Assembly (NCBI RefSeq): GCF_026891975.1
Contig: NZ_JAPTGB010000007.1
Coordinates: 27,607 to 91,606 of the forward strand
From: Methanocorpusculum petauri
GTDB lineage: Archaea > Halobacteriota > Methanomicrobia > Methanomicrobiales > Methanocorpusculaceae
Reading direction: 5' to 3'
DNA: 64,000 nucleotides
The translations under genes were made by a program, and so were the position numbers. Positions 44,978-53,052 of this stretch are shown piece by piece. Below the pieces are notes generated by a model, which saw nothing but the letters and a program-made list of their open reading frames with translations, made no database searches and had not been told where the DNA came from. Each line of letters begins with the position of its first letter. Position 1 is the stretch's first letter.

Positions 44978-45430
44978 TTACCGGGCGATCTGCCGAATAT
45001 GTTCGTCGGAAAGTTTGACCAGTTCCTTCTGCCCGGCAAGGTCCGCAACGCTGCGCACCGCTTCCAGAAGATGGACGGAATCTTCAAGAAAACTGAGTAT
45101 ATCTGCGGGGAAGAGATCAATCCCGTATTCATCGAGAAGATGGTTGTGAATCTCCTTATGGTTGAGTCCCATTTCCCGCAGCTCCAGAACCGCGATCACA
45201 AACTTTCGTTCCGGACATCCGCAGAGCGGTGAGTCACGGCAGTTGCACTCAAGAAAGTCTTTGTAAAAACGGAGAACCTGATCCCGTGTTCCGGGATCCA
45301 AACTGTCGATATTCATGGAGCCGGTGATGGCTTCCAGATTTGCCGGGTGAAACGCTCCGTCCGGCAACCGGTATCCTGCTGCCCGCTGAAGTTTCTTGAT
45401 GTAGCGGAACCGGGCACGGCCTGCGATCAC
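44978..45430 (-). CDS. Conserved archaeal protein, DUF5814-like
   Basis: A 150-residue protein with an N-terminal basic helix (GRARFRYIKKLQRA) and a clustered cysteine motif, ECNCRDSPLCGCPERKF (C-x-C-x6-C-x-C), likely to bind a metal. A helical part follows (LREMGLNHKEIHNHLLDEYGIDLFPADILSFLED). It resembles the DUF5814 group (moderate confidence) of unknown function. Its start overlaps the DUF2150 gene by four bases, so the two are coupled. Confidence 0.7.
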   Translation of the reverse strand: MIAGRARFRYIKKLQRAAGYRLPDGAFHPANLEAITGSMNIDSLDPGTRDQVLRFYKDFLECNCRDSPLCGCPERKFVIAVLELREMGLNHKEIHNHLLDEYGIDLFPADILSFLEDSVHLLEAVRSVADLAGQKELVKLSDEHIRQIAR

Positions 45431-46071
45431 TGGGCTTCTCCGGCTTCCTCGTCGAAGTTCTTTAAGGACTTCATGGCCTCTGCGATGCGTTCTACCTCAA
45501 CAAGCCACTCATCAAAGAGTGTCGGCTCGTCGGTGTCCTTGACATATTTCCCGCAGCAGGATGCACCGTTGATAACGGCTGCTCCAATTGAGGATGCAAT
45601 GTCCAGTGCCTTTTCCGGATCTTTTTCGGAGACTTTGCGACCTTCCTTCACGAGGTTTTTGACCTCTTCGCTTGGCGGGTATACCTCTTCCAGATATTTC
45701 TGTCCGGCTGCAAACAGCACCAGCATAGATACCTGCATAGACCCGACAATCTCTGCAATCTCTGACTCCGGCAGTTCTGTCATTACGATCTCTTCGACGC
45801 CGCGAAGCTTGGTTCTTGCATCTTCCAGGGAGATTCTGCCGTTCTGGTACAGGCGGATAATTTTAATTGTTGCAAGCGTGATGTCGTCGGAGAATCCGTC
45901 AAGAATGCGGTATCCTTCCGGCATCTCTTCACTGTCATCGTCACCGGAGAAGTCAGCTTCAGCAAGGGTGTTCAGCCAGTTGTCCCAGCGTTCCTGATTA
46001 TAGAAGATATAGAACAGTTTTGTCGGTCCCTCCGGCTCAGCTGTTTTTTTAGAAGATTTCTTTGCAGCCAT
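45427..46071 (-). CDS. DUF2150 family protein
   Basis: A 214-residue protein restricted to methanogens and related archaea. A Lys-rich start (AAKKSSKKTAEPEGPTKLFY) precedes FYNQERWDNWLNTLAEADFS, typical of DUF2150, and an all-helical body. The C-terminal region has SCCGKYVKDTDEPTLFDEWL. No function is known. It is divergent from larE, with 146-165 bases between. Confidence 0.82.
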   Translation of the reverse strand: MAAKKSSKKTAEPEGPTKLFYIFYNQERWDNWLNTLAEADFSGDDDSEEMPEGYRILDGFSDDITLATIKIIRLYQNGRISLEDARTKLRGVEEIVMTELPESEIAEIVGSMQVSMLVLFAAGQKYLEEVYPPSEEVKNLVKEGRKVSEKDPEKALDIASSIGAAVINGASCCGKYVKDTDEPTLFDEWLVEVERIAEAMKSLKNFDEEAGEAQ

Positions 46072-46208
46072 ATCTCACTGTACATAGTTCTGTCCTGATT
46101 CTTATAGATGTTGTGATATTCCTGTCCAAGAGAGGATTCATACATGAAGACATTGGTAAAGCCGTCGCATATTTATTTATTCAGAACGAATACTGAGTAC
46201 TTCAGGAT

Positions 46209-46223
46209 GTTCACAAAGTGAAT
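46209..46223. promoter_or_regulatory. Variant TTCAC-N3-GTGAA dyad upstream of larE
   Basis: GTTCACAAAGTGAAT matches the dyad at metY and tRNA-Cys with one base changed at the outer edge; the core TTCAC/GTGAA is perfect. A TATTTATTT stretch at about 46170-46180 places the transcription start just upstream (~46203). The dyad overlaps an in-frame GTG at 46218. Confidence 0.55.
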
Positions 46224-46235
46224 GAGAGTCCATCG

Positions 46236-47006
46236 ATGATTCCGGCAAAACTCACATTGGTTTTGCAAAAACATGCACCACTGCTGATTGCACTTTCCGG
46301 GGGTCAGGACAGTCTTGTCCTTCTTGCAGCAGCACATGCTCTGGACCTTCCGGTTGCTGCTGCGACTGTTGTGTCAGAGTTTGTGGTTCCGGGTGAGGCG
46401 GAGCGGGCAGCCGAGATATGCAGAAAGTTCGGGGTTTCCTGGCATCCGATCGAGATCCGGCTGCTTGATGATGAAGTGATTCGATCAAATCCGGTGGATC
46501 GCTGTTATCTCTGCAAGCAGCAGCTCATGCGCCCTCTTCTGGCACTGGCAAATGAGCTGGAGAGTACCGTCTGTGACGGTACACATACAGATGATCTGCC
46601 GGAAGAACGACCCGGATATGCGGTTCTGCGGGAGCTTGGCATATGCAGTCCGTTCGCCGAGGCAGGTATCGGCAAGGCAGGTATCCTTTCCCTTGCCGAC
46701 AGTTTGGGTATTCCGCGGATTCCTGCGTCATCCTGTCTTGCAACCCGGATTCCATTCGGCGTGACAATTACCCGAGAAAGGTTGAAACTGATTGCTGCCG
46801 CAGAAACGCTGCTGCGTGATCAGGGAATATCCGGTACGCTTCGGGTGCGGCTGATCGCAGACGGGGCAGTTGTGGAGGTGGAGGCATGGGAGATGCAGAA
46901 GGCGCTGGCCCTTCTCGGCCAACTGGAAGATCTTGGGTTATCTCATGTGCGGATTGCCGGGTATGCGGCAGGAGGTGTGGAGCGATGGAGACAAACACAG
47001 CAGTAA
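46236..47006 (+). CDS. larE: LarE-family ATP-dependent sulfur transferase
   Basis: The ATG at 46236 gives 256 residues; the GTG at 46218 adds six. The PP-loop is LIALSGGQDSLVLL. RCYLCKQQL (CxxC) and the Cys of ASSCLATRIPFG make the three-cysteine set known from [4Fe-4S]-type LarE enzymes, which use sulfide carried on the cluster rather than sacrificing a protein Cys. In bacteria LarE builds the nickel-pincer cofactor; no larB/larC is seen here, so the substrate is open. It overlaps thiI by 22 bases. Confidence 0.88.
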   Translation: MIPAKLTLVLQKHAPLLIALSGGQDSLVLLAAAHALDLPVAAATVVSEFVVPGEAERAAEICRKFGVSWHPIEIRLLDDEVIRSNPVDRCYLCKQQLMRPLLALANELESTVCDGTHTDDLPEERPGYAVLRELGICSPFAEAGIGKAGILSLADSLGIPRIPASSCLATRIPFGVTITRERLKLIAAAETLLRDQGISGTLRVRLIADGAVVEVEAWEMQKALALLGQLEDLGLSHVRIAGYAAGGVERWRQTQQ

Positions 47007-48178
47007 TGGTAAGAATCGGCGAACTCTGGCTGAAAAGCGAGCAGGTAAAGAAACAGTTTATGGCATCGCTGATGCGCAATATCCGTGCTGCGCTTGATGC
47101 AGAGAATATTGAGTACAAGACCGAGGAGTACCGGGGCCGTATTCTGATCTATGGTGATGCGGAGCGGATTGCATTTGTCGTCTCGCGGGTGTTCGGTATT
47201 GTGGACGTAAGTATCTGTACAACCTGTGGAAATTCTCCCGCGGAAATTGCTGCGGCGGCAGTATCTGTTGCTGATGGAAAACTGCATCCCGGAATGCGGT
47301 TCGCGGTGCGGGCGCGCCGTCAGCATGTCGGCGGGTTTACCAGTCAGGAACTGGCGCGTATCGTTGCGGATGCCGTGTGGGAAAAGGTTCCGGATTTTGT
47401 GGTGGATCTGGAAAACCCTGAGTACGAGATCTTTGTTGAGGCACGCGAGTACGGGGGCATCGTCTATGACAGCCGAATTCCGGGTCAGGGGGGTCTGCCA
47501 CTCGGAACAGCAGGGAAAGCAATGGTTCTTCTTTCGGCAGGAATTGATTCTCCGGTTGCAGCCTGGCTGATGATGCGGCGCGGGGTTGTCGTCTCCGGTG
47601 TCTTCATGGACGGCGGCAGGTGGGCGGGACCTGCAACAAAGAATCTTGCACTTGACAATGCGCGGATTCTGTCCACCTGGTCGCCTGGCAGAAACTTTGC
47701 GGTATGGGTTGTTGACATGGAGCCCTTTTTTGCGGCAATGACAGAATCCTGTGACCGGCATTACACGTGTATCTTCTGTAAGCGGTTTATGATGCGGGTT
47801 GCGGATGCACTTGCTTCACGGGGGAAGTTTGATGCGCTTGTTTCCGGAGAAAATCTTGGACAGGTTGCGTCACAGACGATCCAGAATATGCGCGTGATCA
47901 CTGCATCGGTGGAGACACCGATCCTCCGGCCGATCCTTACGTATGACAAAGAGGAAACGGTTGTAATTTCCCGGAAAATCGGAACATTCCATGAAAATCC
48001 CGGAGACACAGGATGTCTCGCGGTTCCCAAGAAACCTGCTACCAGATCATCGGTCGAACTTATCGAAAGAGAGGAGGAAAAGATTGATCTTACGGGATTG
48101 ATTGAAAATGCCTGTTCATCAGCCGAGTTATGGATTGCACGAGACGGTGAAATTTCCAGAAAACCAATCGAGACCTAA
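46985..48178 (+). CDS. thiI: tRNA 4-thiouridine synthetase ThiI
   Basis: The ATG at 46985 with GGAGGT eight bases upstream gives 397 residues; ATG 47006 (TAATG with larE) is the alternative. N-terminal ferredoxin-like and THUMP domains (~1-170) bind tRNA; the PP-loop is VLLSAGIDSPVAAW. There is no rhodanese domain. YTCIFCKRFMMRVA (CxxC) and GDTGCLAVPKKP supply the three cysteines described for methanogen ThiI with an Fe-S cluster that delivers sulfide. Operon with larE. Confidence 0.93.
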   Translation: METNTAVMVRIGELWLKSEQVKKQFMASLMRNIRAALDAENIEYKTEEYRGRILIYGDAERIAFVVSRVFGIVDVSICTTCGNSPAEIAAAAVSVADGKLHPGMRFAVRARRQHVGGFTSQELARIVADAVWEKVPDFVVDLENPEYEIFVEAREYGGIVYDSRIPGQGGLPLGTAGKAMVLLSAGIDSPVAAWLMMRRGVVVSGVFMDGGRWAGPATKNLALDNARILSTWSPGRNFAVWVVDMEPFFAAMTESCDRHYTCIFCKRFMMRVADALASRGKFDALVSGENLGQVASQTIQNMRVITASVETPILRPILTYDKEETVVISRKIGTFHENPGDTGCLAVPKKPATRSSVELIEREEEKIDLTGLIENACSSAELWIARDGEISRKPIET

Positions 48179-48238
48179 CTGTTCTTTCCTTTATTCCCAG
48201 GAAAATTTGCCCTACGATTTCTTGTCAGAACTAAAATC

Positions 48239-48546
48239 TTTATATGGAGCTATGTCCAAATAAAGTATCACGGGTATCTACCCCAGGTACTGTTCGTCTA
48301 TGACGAAGCCAGTGTCACATCAACCTATACGTCAGAGCTGGGGAGTTCTGTTGGCGTAGGCGGATTCTGGTGATAACTCTGGCAGTTTCAGATACTTTCC
48401 GGAACTGCCAGAAAAGTGTACCGTTTGGCACGATAAACTCCCCTGAAAGAACTTGTGCCCAAGATAGGAGGATTGTTTCCTTTTGGTACTGGCCTGAATT
48501 GCAGATGTACTGCAAACATATAAGCCATTCCCACGAGAAACCAATC
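48239..48546 (+). ncRNA. Candidate structured non-coding RNA
   Basis: The 575-base gap between convergent thiI and rpl12 begins with a TATA element (TTTATATG, 48239-48246), followed by dense inverted repeats: GGGT/ACCC (48272-48283); TTCGTC/GACGAA (48293-48307); GGGGAGTT/AACTCCCC (48340-48347 with 48436-48443) enclosing TCTGGCAGTT/AACTGCCAGA (48378-48387 with 48403-48412); and GATTGTTTC/GAAACCAATC (48471-48546) enclosing TTGCAG/CTGCAA (48499-48515). No long ORF on either strand looks coding. It does not match RNase P or SRP RNA signatures I know. Confidence 0.45.
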
Positions 48547-48693
48547 AAACTATTTTTGTGAGATCGGTTTTTCTGAGATTTTTTGATCTGTAAATGTTCA
48601 TTTTTGATTCTGATATGATACAAATACCGCAGGTACAAAATCTGTGAAAAAGAACGAAAACAATACTAAAAAACATCAGGAAAATATGGATAA

Positions 48694-48721
48694 TGCCACA
48701 GCAAACATATTTGCTGCGGCA
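48694..48721 (-). terminator. Stem-loop downstream of rpl12
   Basis: TGCC-A-CAGCAAA with a CATA loop and TTTGCTG-C-GGCA gives an 11-bp stem with one mismatch, 33 bases past the rpl12 stop on the minus strand. A T6 tract follows ~26 bases later in the minus direction. Probable 3' end structure of the L11-L12 transcript. Confidence 0.5.
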
Positions 48722-48753
48722 CTCGAAGTATCTCAATAAACGAGACTTCAGAT

Positions 48754-49065
48754 TTATCCGAAGAGTGCGCCAAGGCCTGCCATGGCGTCCTCTTCTTCCT
48801 CTTCCTTGCTCTCTTCCGGTGCTGCTGCTTCTTCTGCTGCTGCGGCTGCCGGTGCTGCTGCACCTGCTGCTGCAACTGCAACCGGTGCTGCTGCTGCCTT
48901 GGAGATTGCTTCCTCGATGTCGACACCGTCAAGTGCGGCAACAAGTGCCTTTACACGGGAGTCGTCAACTGCGATACCTGCGGCAGAGAGAACTGCCTTA
49001 ACCGATTCTTCATCCACAGTTTTACCTGCGGAGTGAACTAACAGAGCTGCGTAAATGTACTCCAT
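48754..49065 (-). CDS. rpl12: 50S ribosomal protein L12 (P1/P2-like)
   Basis: A 103-residue acidic stalk protein. The N-terminal [19 protein letters not shown] dimerises and binds L10; an Ala-rich hinge and the conserved acidic end ([15 protein letters not shown]) recruit translation GTPases. A GAGGTGA-type ribosome-binding site precedes the ATG. It is the last gene of the L11-L1-L10-L12 stretch. Confidence 0.96.
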   Translation of the reverse strand: MEYIYAALLVHSAGKTVDEESVKAVLSAAGIAVDDSRVKALVAALDGVDIEEAISKAAAAPVAVAAAGAAAPAAAAAEEAAAPEESKEEEEEDAMAGLGALFG

Positions 49066-49092
49066 TTTTACTTCACCTATTTCGTATGATAA

Positions 49093-49938
49093 TTATGCCT
49101 TCAGGGCGTTTGCTTGTCTGTATGCCTTGCTGATGATCATCTCGATGACACCCTTCTCATAGATCGGGGCTTCCACACCAAGGTTGCGTGCCTCACGGAC
49201 AGCCTTTGCAATCTGAGCCTCAGTAACAAACGGACATGAGGTCGGAACTGCTGCGTTGACTGCGAGGTTGAACACCTGCTGTGCTGCAAGAGTGATCTTT
49301 GCCTTGTATGCCTCTTCGTCAATACCGAGAACATCCGGCAGATAAATCTCGCCTTCGTACACGACGGCAAGAAGTGAAAGACCAACCGGCATCGGCTTGA
49401 TATCAAGCTTTGCCAGAACATCGGCCTGTTTTTTGTTGATAGCCTGACCAGCTTTCACAACGGTCTTGGTCTCTTTAATTTTGACCTTGCCGCCGTCAAT
49501 AGCTGCCGGGATACCTGCCTGCTGGAGTTCTCCGACGATCGGTCCGGGCTTGAAGGAAGTTGGTCCTGCGGGAACAACGATATCCTCAGGAGTGATCTCG
49601 CCTGCTTTTGCGGAACGCTTTGTCTTCGTCTGTTCAAGGGACTTGAACAGCTTGAACGGGTTTCCGTCAGCGAAGATCAGTGCAGAGTGCTCACTTACAT
49701 GACCGTTGAGGTCAATGAAGTGACCGCCAAGCTCATTGAACGCATGTTCAACGAGCGTGTTTCTTGCAACCTTCACAACTGCACTACCGTGCAGGTTCCT
49801 GCGGATCTGCTGGAACTGTCTTGCGGGAATACCGTAGACGTCCACCAGGCCGATAAGCTCATGCTTGCCGGCATTCTCCACAATCGATTCAACTTCTTCG
49901 CGTTTCCACGCGGGAAGGTGGTGGGTATAAATTGCCAT
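49093..49938 (-). CDS. rpl10: 50S ribosomal protein L10 (P0-like)
   Basis: L10 anchors the L12 stalk to 23S rRNA. Recognised by the start HLPAWKREEVESIVENAGKH, the PAGPTSFKPGPIVGELQQAGIPA segment typical of archaeal P0, and the C-terminal L12-binding helices. At 281 residues it is shorter than many archaeal L10 proteins because it ends at KAYRQANALKA without the long Ala/Glu-rich tail (MGLGALFG end) seen in others; this is an observation, not a truncation by frameshift as far as I can see. Confidence 0.94.
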   Translation of the reverse strand: MAIYTHHLPAWKREEVESIVENAGKHELIGLVDVYGIPARQFQQIRRNLHGSAVVKVARNTLVEHAFNELGGHFIDLNGHVSEHSALIFADGNPFKLFKSLEQTKTKRSAKAGEITPEDIVVPAGPTSFKPGPIVGELQQAGIPAAIDGGKVKIKETKTVVKAGQAINKKQADVLAKLDIKPMPVGLSLLAVVYEGEIYLPDVLGIDEEAYKAKITLAAQQVFNLAVNAAVPTSCPFVTEAQIAKAVREARNLGVEAPIYEKGVIEMIISKAYRQANALKA

Positions 49939-49940
49939 TC

Positions 49941-50582
49941 TTACATCACCTTCACAGCGGGACCCATCGTAGTCTTGACGTAGACGGAACGAACGTTTAA
50001 TTCGCCGTTTTCGAGTCTTCCCAGTACTCTCTTTAAGACCGCATCAACATTTTCGGCTACCGCTTCCGCACTCATGGCGGTGTTTCCGATCTTGACAGAC
50101 ATATTCAGTCTGTCCTTGGACCGGATCTTGACGGAGTTCCGAAGACGCTCAACGATCGGAGTAATGTCCTGACCCATCGGAATCGGCTGCGGCATTTTGC
50201 CGCGGGGACCGAGTCTCTGACCGAGCCAGCGACCAACAAGTGGCATGACCGCAGTCTCTGCAAGGAAGTAGTCATACTGACCTGCGAGTTTACGTGCCTC
50301 ACGCGGGGCACCACCCAGACGCTCAATCTCTTCAGGACCGATGATAATGTCGACACCTGCGTTGCGAGCCTGGGACACAATGTCTCCCTTACCCAAGACA
50401 GCGATCTTTTTGACGCCTATTGCCTGTGGCAGAAGAATCGTCTCATCAATACGGTTTTTGGGCTGCGCCATGTCCACGTGCTTGAGATTGATAGTAATAT
50501 CAATACTCTCCTGGAACTTCCTCTTGGGCGCCTGCTCCATTGCTGCCGTAACAGCGCTGATAATTTGGGTCTTGTCAACCAT
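49941..50582 (-). CDS. rpl1: 50S ribosomal protein L1
   Basis: A 213-residue L1, the mobile-stalk protein that helps release deacylated tRNA. KRKFQESIDITINLKHVDMAQPKNRI is the conserved RNA-binding start, and PRGKMPQPIPMGQDI is the signature. It begins two bases after... upstream leader hairpins (50595-50677) and is followed by L10 after two bases. Archaeal L1 commonly represses its own mRNA. Confidence 0.96.
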   Translation of the reverse strand: MVDKTQIISAVTAAMEQAPKRKFQESIDITINLKHVDMAQPKNRIDETILLPQAIGVKKIAVLGKGDIVSQARNAGVDIIIGPEEIERLGGAPREARKLAGQYDYFLAETAVMPLVGRWLGQRLGPRGKMPQPIPMGQDITPIVERLRNSVKIRSKDRLNMSVKIGNTAMSAEAVAENVDAVLKRVLGRLENGELNVRSVYVKTTMGPAVKVM

Positions 50583-50594
50583 TTGATGAAGCCT

Positions 50595-50677
50595 CCATAG
50601 TTCTCGACCGGTTATAGGACCGATCTCCTATGGTTGTTCTCTACAACTGTACATTTTTCGCGGGGTATCTCGCCCGC
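50595..50677 (-). promoter_or_regulatory. Structured leader of the L1-L10-L12 genes
   Basis: Between L11 and L1 the minus-strand RNA folds into three hairpins: GCGGG/CCCGC (50660-50677), GTTGT/ACAAC (50633-50647), and a larger stem CCATAG/CTATGG (50595-50633) with an asymmetric internal loop below CGGT/ACCG. Two short stems flanking an asymmetric loop is the shape of known L1 binding sites, so L1 autoregulation is inferred. Confidence 0.5.
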
Positions 50678-50703
50678 TACCCGTTTGAAGCCGGACACAC
50701 ACT

Positions 50704-51177
50704 TTATGCAAGCTGTGCGTCGTACTCGCCTGCATTGACTGCGGCAATTGCGGCTTTTGCCGTTTTGCCGTCGATGGTCACACCAACAGATACGCAGGTG
50801 CCCATGACTTCCTTGACCGAGTTTTTCAGGTCATAGGAAAGCATGCTCTCCATCTTCATCTTTGCAATGCGAATGACAGCTTCAAGCGGCAGATTACCAA
50901 CTGCCTGAGTATTTGGAGTGCCGGAGCCCTTCTCAATTCCCGCTTCCTTCATAACAAGTGCGGTTGTCGGAGGGATACCGACCGTTAACGTGACGTTCTT
51001 TTTGTCATCGACTGTAACCGTTACCGGAACAGACATGCCGTTGAACTCAGCAGTCTTTTTGTTGATGTCATCAACGACTGCTTTCACGTTGATCCCAAGG
51101 GGACCCAGTGCCGGACCAAGTGGTGGTCCTGCAGTTGCTCTACCGCCAGGTACCAGTACCTCGACAGTTTCTGCCAT
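50704..51177 (-). CDS. rpl11: 50S ribosomal protein L11
   Basis: A 157-residue L11, which forms the GTPase-associated centre with 23S rRNA. VLVPGGRATAGPPLGPALGPLG is the hallmark proline-rich start; the C-terminal rRNA-binding domain has VIRIAKMKMESMLSYDL and VMGTCVSVGVTIDG. In many archaea it follows nusG directly, but here an EamA transporter and a small plus-strand gene lie between. Confidence 0.96.
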   Translation of the reverse strand: MAETVEVLVPGGRATAGPPLGPALGPLGINVKAVVDDINKKTAEFNGMSVPVTVTVDDKKNVTLTVGIPPTTALVMKEAGIEKGSGTPNTQAVGNLPLEAVIRIAKMKMESMLSYDLKNSVKEVMGTCVSVGVTIDGKTAKAAIAAVNAGEYDAQLA

Positions 51178-51190
51178 TGTATCACCGTAT

Positions 51191-51219
51191 GTCAGTACGG
51201 ATCTAAAGGTCCGCCTGAC
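51191..51219 (-). promoter_or_regulatory. Hairpin in the rpl11 leader
   Basis: GTCAG/CTGAC outer and CGGA/TCCG inner stems (51191-51219) lie 14 bases upstream of the rpl11 start on the minus strand. Possible leader control element; function not shown. Confidence 0.35.
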
Positions 51220-51269
51220 ATTGGTTTAATAGGGTCGACGTATGAGAACATAAATCTACTGGCTCGCCC

Positions 51270-51608
51270 ATGATCACTGAAGGCAGGGCTGAAAATTTAT
51301 CAGTTACCTGGCAGAACCTTACGGACGATTGTGCGTTTGTGAACCGTGATCTCCCAGAGGGGATATGGGGCGGCCTGGTTTCGGTGCAGATTTCTGTCCT
51401 GCATGGTAGGGAGGGTGTTACCGATGCGAATGCAGATGCAGTTATTTCCGGAAATAAATTCGATTTCGTGGAATATCTTGCGGACGGGGAGTATTCTCCG
51501 GAAAGACTGGAGCGGATCGCCGATATCTCCGGGGATGCCGGAGTTGTGATCCGTTTTCTGGAAATGCAGGAGCCGTCTGCTCCGAATTTCAATGTCATTT
51601 TACCCTGA
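51270..51608 (+). CDS. Hypothetical protein
   Basis: A 112-residue acidic protein (SVTWQNLTDDCAFVNRDLPEG; YLADGEYSPERLERIADISGDAGVVIRFLEM) with mixed alpha/beta pattern and no motif I recognise. It runs against the surrounding minus-strand genes and its end overlaps the EamA stop by 14 bases. Coding character looks reasonable (good hydrophobic/charged pattern), but no ribosome-binding site is clear. Confidence 0.5.
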   Translation: MITEGRAENLSVTWQNLTDDCAFVNRDLPEGIWGGLVSVQISVLHGREGVTDANADAVISGNKFDFVEYLADGEYSPERLERIADISGDAGVVIRFLEMQEPSAPNFNVILP

Positions 51609-52548
51609 GATTTTTCTTCGGAATTTTTTTCTTTTTTTCTTTTCCGACTGATCGGAGATGCGGATATGCAATGCCCGCAAAGATGCACAGGACACCGAAC
51701 CACTGAATCCAGGAGACGGCCTCGTGCAGTACGATGACCGAGGTGATGATAGCCACTGGCAGTTCCGAAGAGCTGAGGATTGTCGCAGCGCCGGTGGATA
51801 TCTTTGGTGTCCCGACCGCATAGAGTAAAACGGGAAGACATGCGCCGAACAGACCAAGTGCTGCACCGTAGATCCATATCCCGGAGATCACGGTGCCGCT
51901 CGTGAAATATTCTGGCGAAAGTACACACAGAAGTACAAACAGCGCACAGGTAACAATCCAGAAGCTCCGGTGTACCGGATGCATTTGCGGTTCGATGCGA
52001 CCGCTCAGAAAAATGAACACGGCATAGCAGAACGCGCACAGGAGACCCGCGCAGACACCGATCGGTGTCAGGGATATTTCTGTCCCGAGAACCCCTCCGG
52101 CAAATAGTGTTCCTATGAGAAGAATTGCCACGGCTATTACGGACGTACGCGAGGGGAGTCTGCGCTCGGCAATGCTTTCCAGAATGATGCCAATCCAGGT
52201 GAACTGGAACAGAAGCACCACCGCAACTGATGCAGGCGTTGTCTCAAGCGAGAGGTAGTAGAAGAGACACACTGAACAGGTAACTGCGCCGGTGATCAGA
52301 AGAATTACGACACGGTGCAGCAATGGGGTGCGGAGGTGGGACGGGGTGAGGGTCCTGTTCCGTCGCAGGGTCAGAAGGATCAAAAGAAAGATGCCGAGGA
52401 TCACCCAGCCGGAGAAGTACTGACTGACAACCACGTCGGCAAATGTGTATCCCTGTTCGTAGGCAAGTTTTACAATCGTCGAGAGAATTCCGTAACAGCA
52501 TCCGCCGGCAAGAACCAGCAGAGGATACACTACAGCCCTGATATCCAT
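51595..52548 (-). CDS. EamA/DMT-family transporter, paralogue 2
   Basis: A 317-residue ten-helix permease with the same key stretches as the gene at 713-1648: VLAGGCCYGILSTIVKLAYE, VSQYFSGWVIL and GAATILSSSELPVAIITSVI. It ends in a very basic tail (KEKKKKIPKKNLRVK). It sits 23 bases after nusG on the same strand, interrupting the usual nusG-rpl11 order. Substrate unknown. Confidence 0.86.
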   Translation of the reverse strand: MDIRAVVYPLLVLAGGCCYGILSTIVKLAYEQGYTFADVVVSQYFSGWVILGIFLLILLTLRRNRTLTPSHLRTPLLHRVVILLITGAVTCSVCLFYYLSLETTPASVAVVLLFQFTWIGIILESIAERRLPSRTSVIAVAILLIGTLFAGGVLGTEISLTPIGVCAGLLCAFCYAVFIFLSGRIEPQMHPVHRSFWIVTCALFVLLCVLSPEYFTSGTVISGIWIYGAALGLFGACLPVLLYAVGTPKISTGAATILSSSELPVAIITSVIVLHEAVSWIQWFGVLCIFAGIAYPHLRSVGKEKKKKIPKKNLRVK

Positions 52549-52571
52549 AAAAAAGAAAGGGATGTGAAAAA

Positions 52572-53048
52572 TTATTCGTGGTTGCGATCGATCACACGCA
52601 CATTGTCACCGCGCACGGTGATCGGAATCGGTACGATGGACTCGTACAGTTCAACCGTGATCTCTTCTTTGGTGTGGTCCACGCGCTTGACCACAGCCTT
52701 CTCGCCCTTAAAGGGTCCCGCGATCAGCTCAACAATTGTACCTTCTTCAATACCGGATACTGCCGGTTTGGGCACAAGGAAGTGTTTGATCTCTTCCATT
52801 GAAGTTTCATTTTTCAGAACAACACGCGCATGTGCAATCGTTTCCACCAGTTCCTCAATGCGTGCATGCTCTTCGGGGCTTTCCACAAAGACATAGCCCT
52901 TAATATCCTCCGGAACCACTACAGCCGTTACGACAACGTCCGTCATATTATTTTCAATAGCCTCACGGATATTATCCGCAACCGTCCGCTCGTGCTTGGA
53001 TGTCGTCTTAATTATGTAGTAGTGGTTGCCAAACTCTGAATCAGTCAT
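52572..53048 (-). CDS. spt5: Transcription elongation factor Spt5 (NusG)
   Basis: The ATG at 53048 gives 158 residues; upstream in-frame sequence to 53174 lies inside secE and is not coding. The NGN domain (YYIIKTTSKHERTVADNI... IKGYVFVES) binds the RNA polymerase clamp, and a C-terminal KOW domain (IVELIAGPFKGEKAVVKRVD) contacts other factors. It follows secE by four bases, as in most archaea. Confidence 0.95.
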   Translation of the reverse strand: MTDSEFGNHYYIIKTTSKHERTVADNIREAIENNMTDVVVTAVVVPEDIKGYVFVESPEEHARIEELVETIAHARVVLKNETSMEEIKHFLVPKPAVSGIEEGTIVELIAGPFKGEKAVVKRVDHTKEEITVELYESIVPIPITVRGDNVRVIDRNHE

Positions 53049-53052
53049 AGTT

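Noticed and set aside
48315..48638. Minus-strand frames of 70-107 codons in the thiI-rpl12 gap
   Set aside because: Composition and pattern are not protein-like, and the interval is better explained by paired stems.
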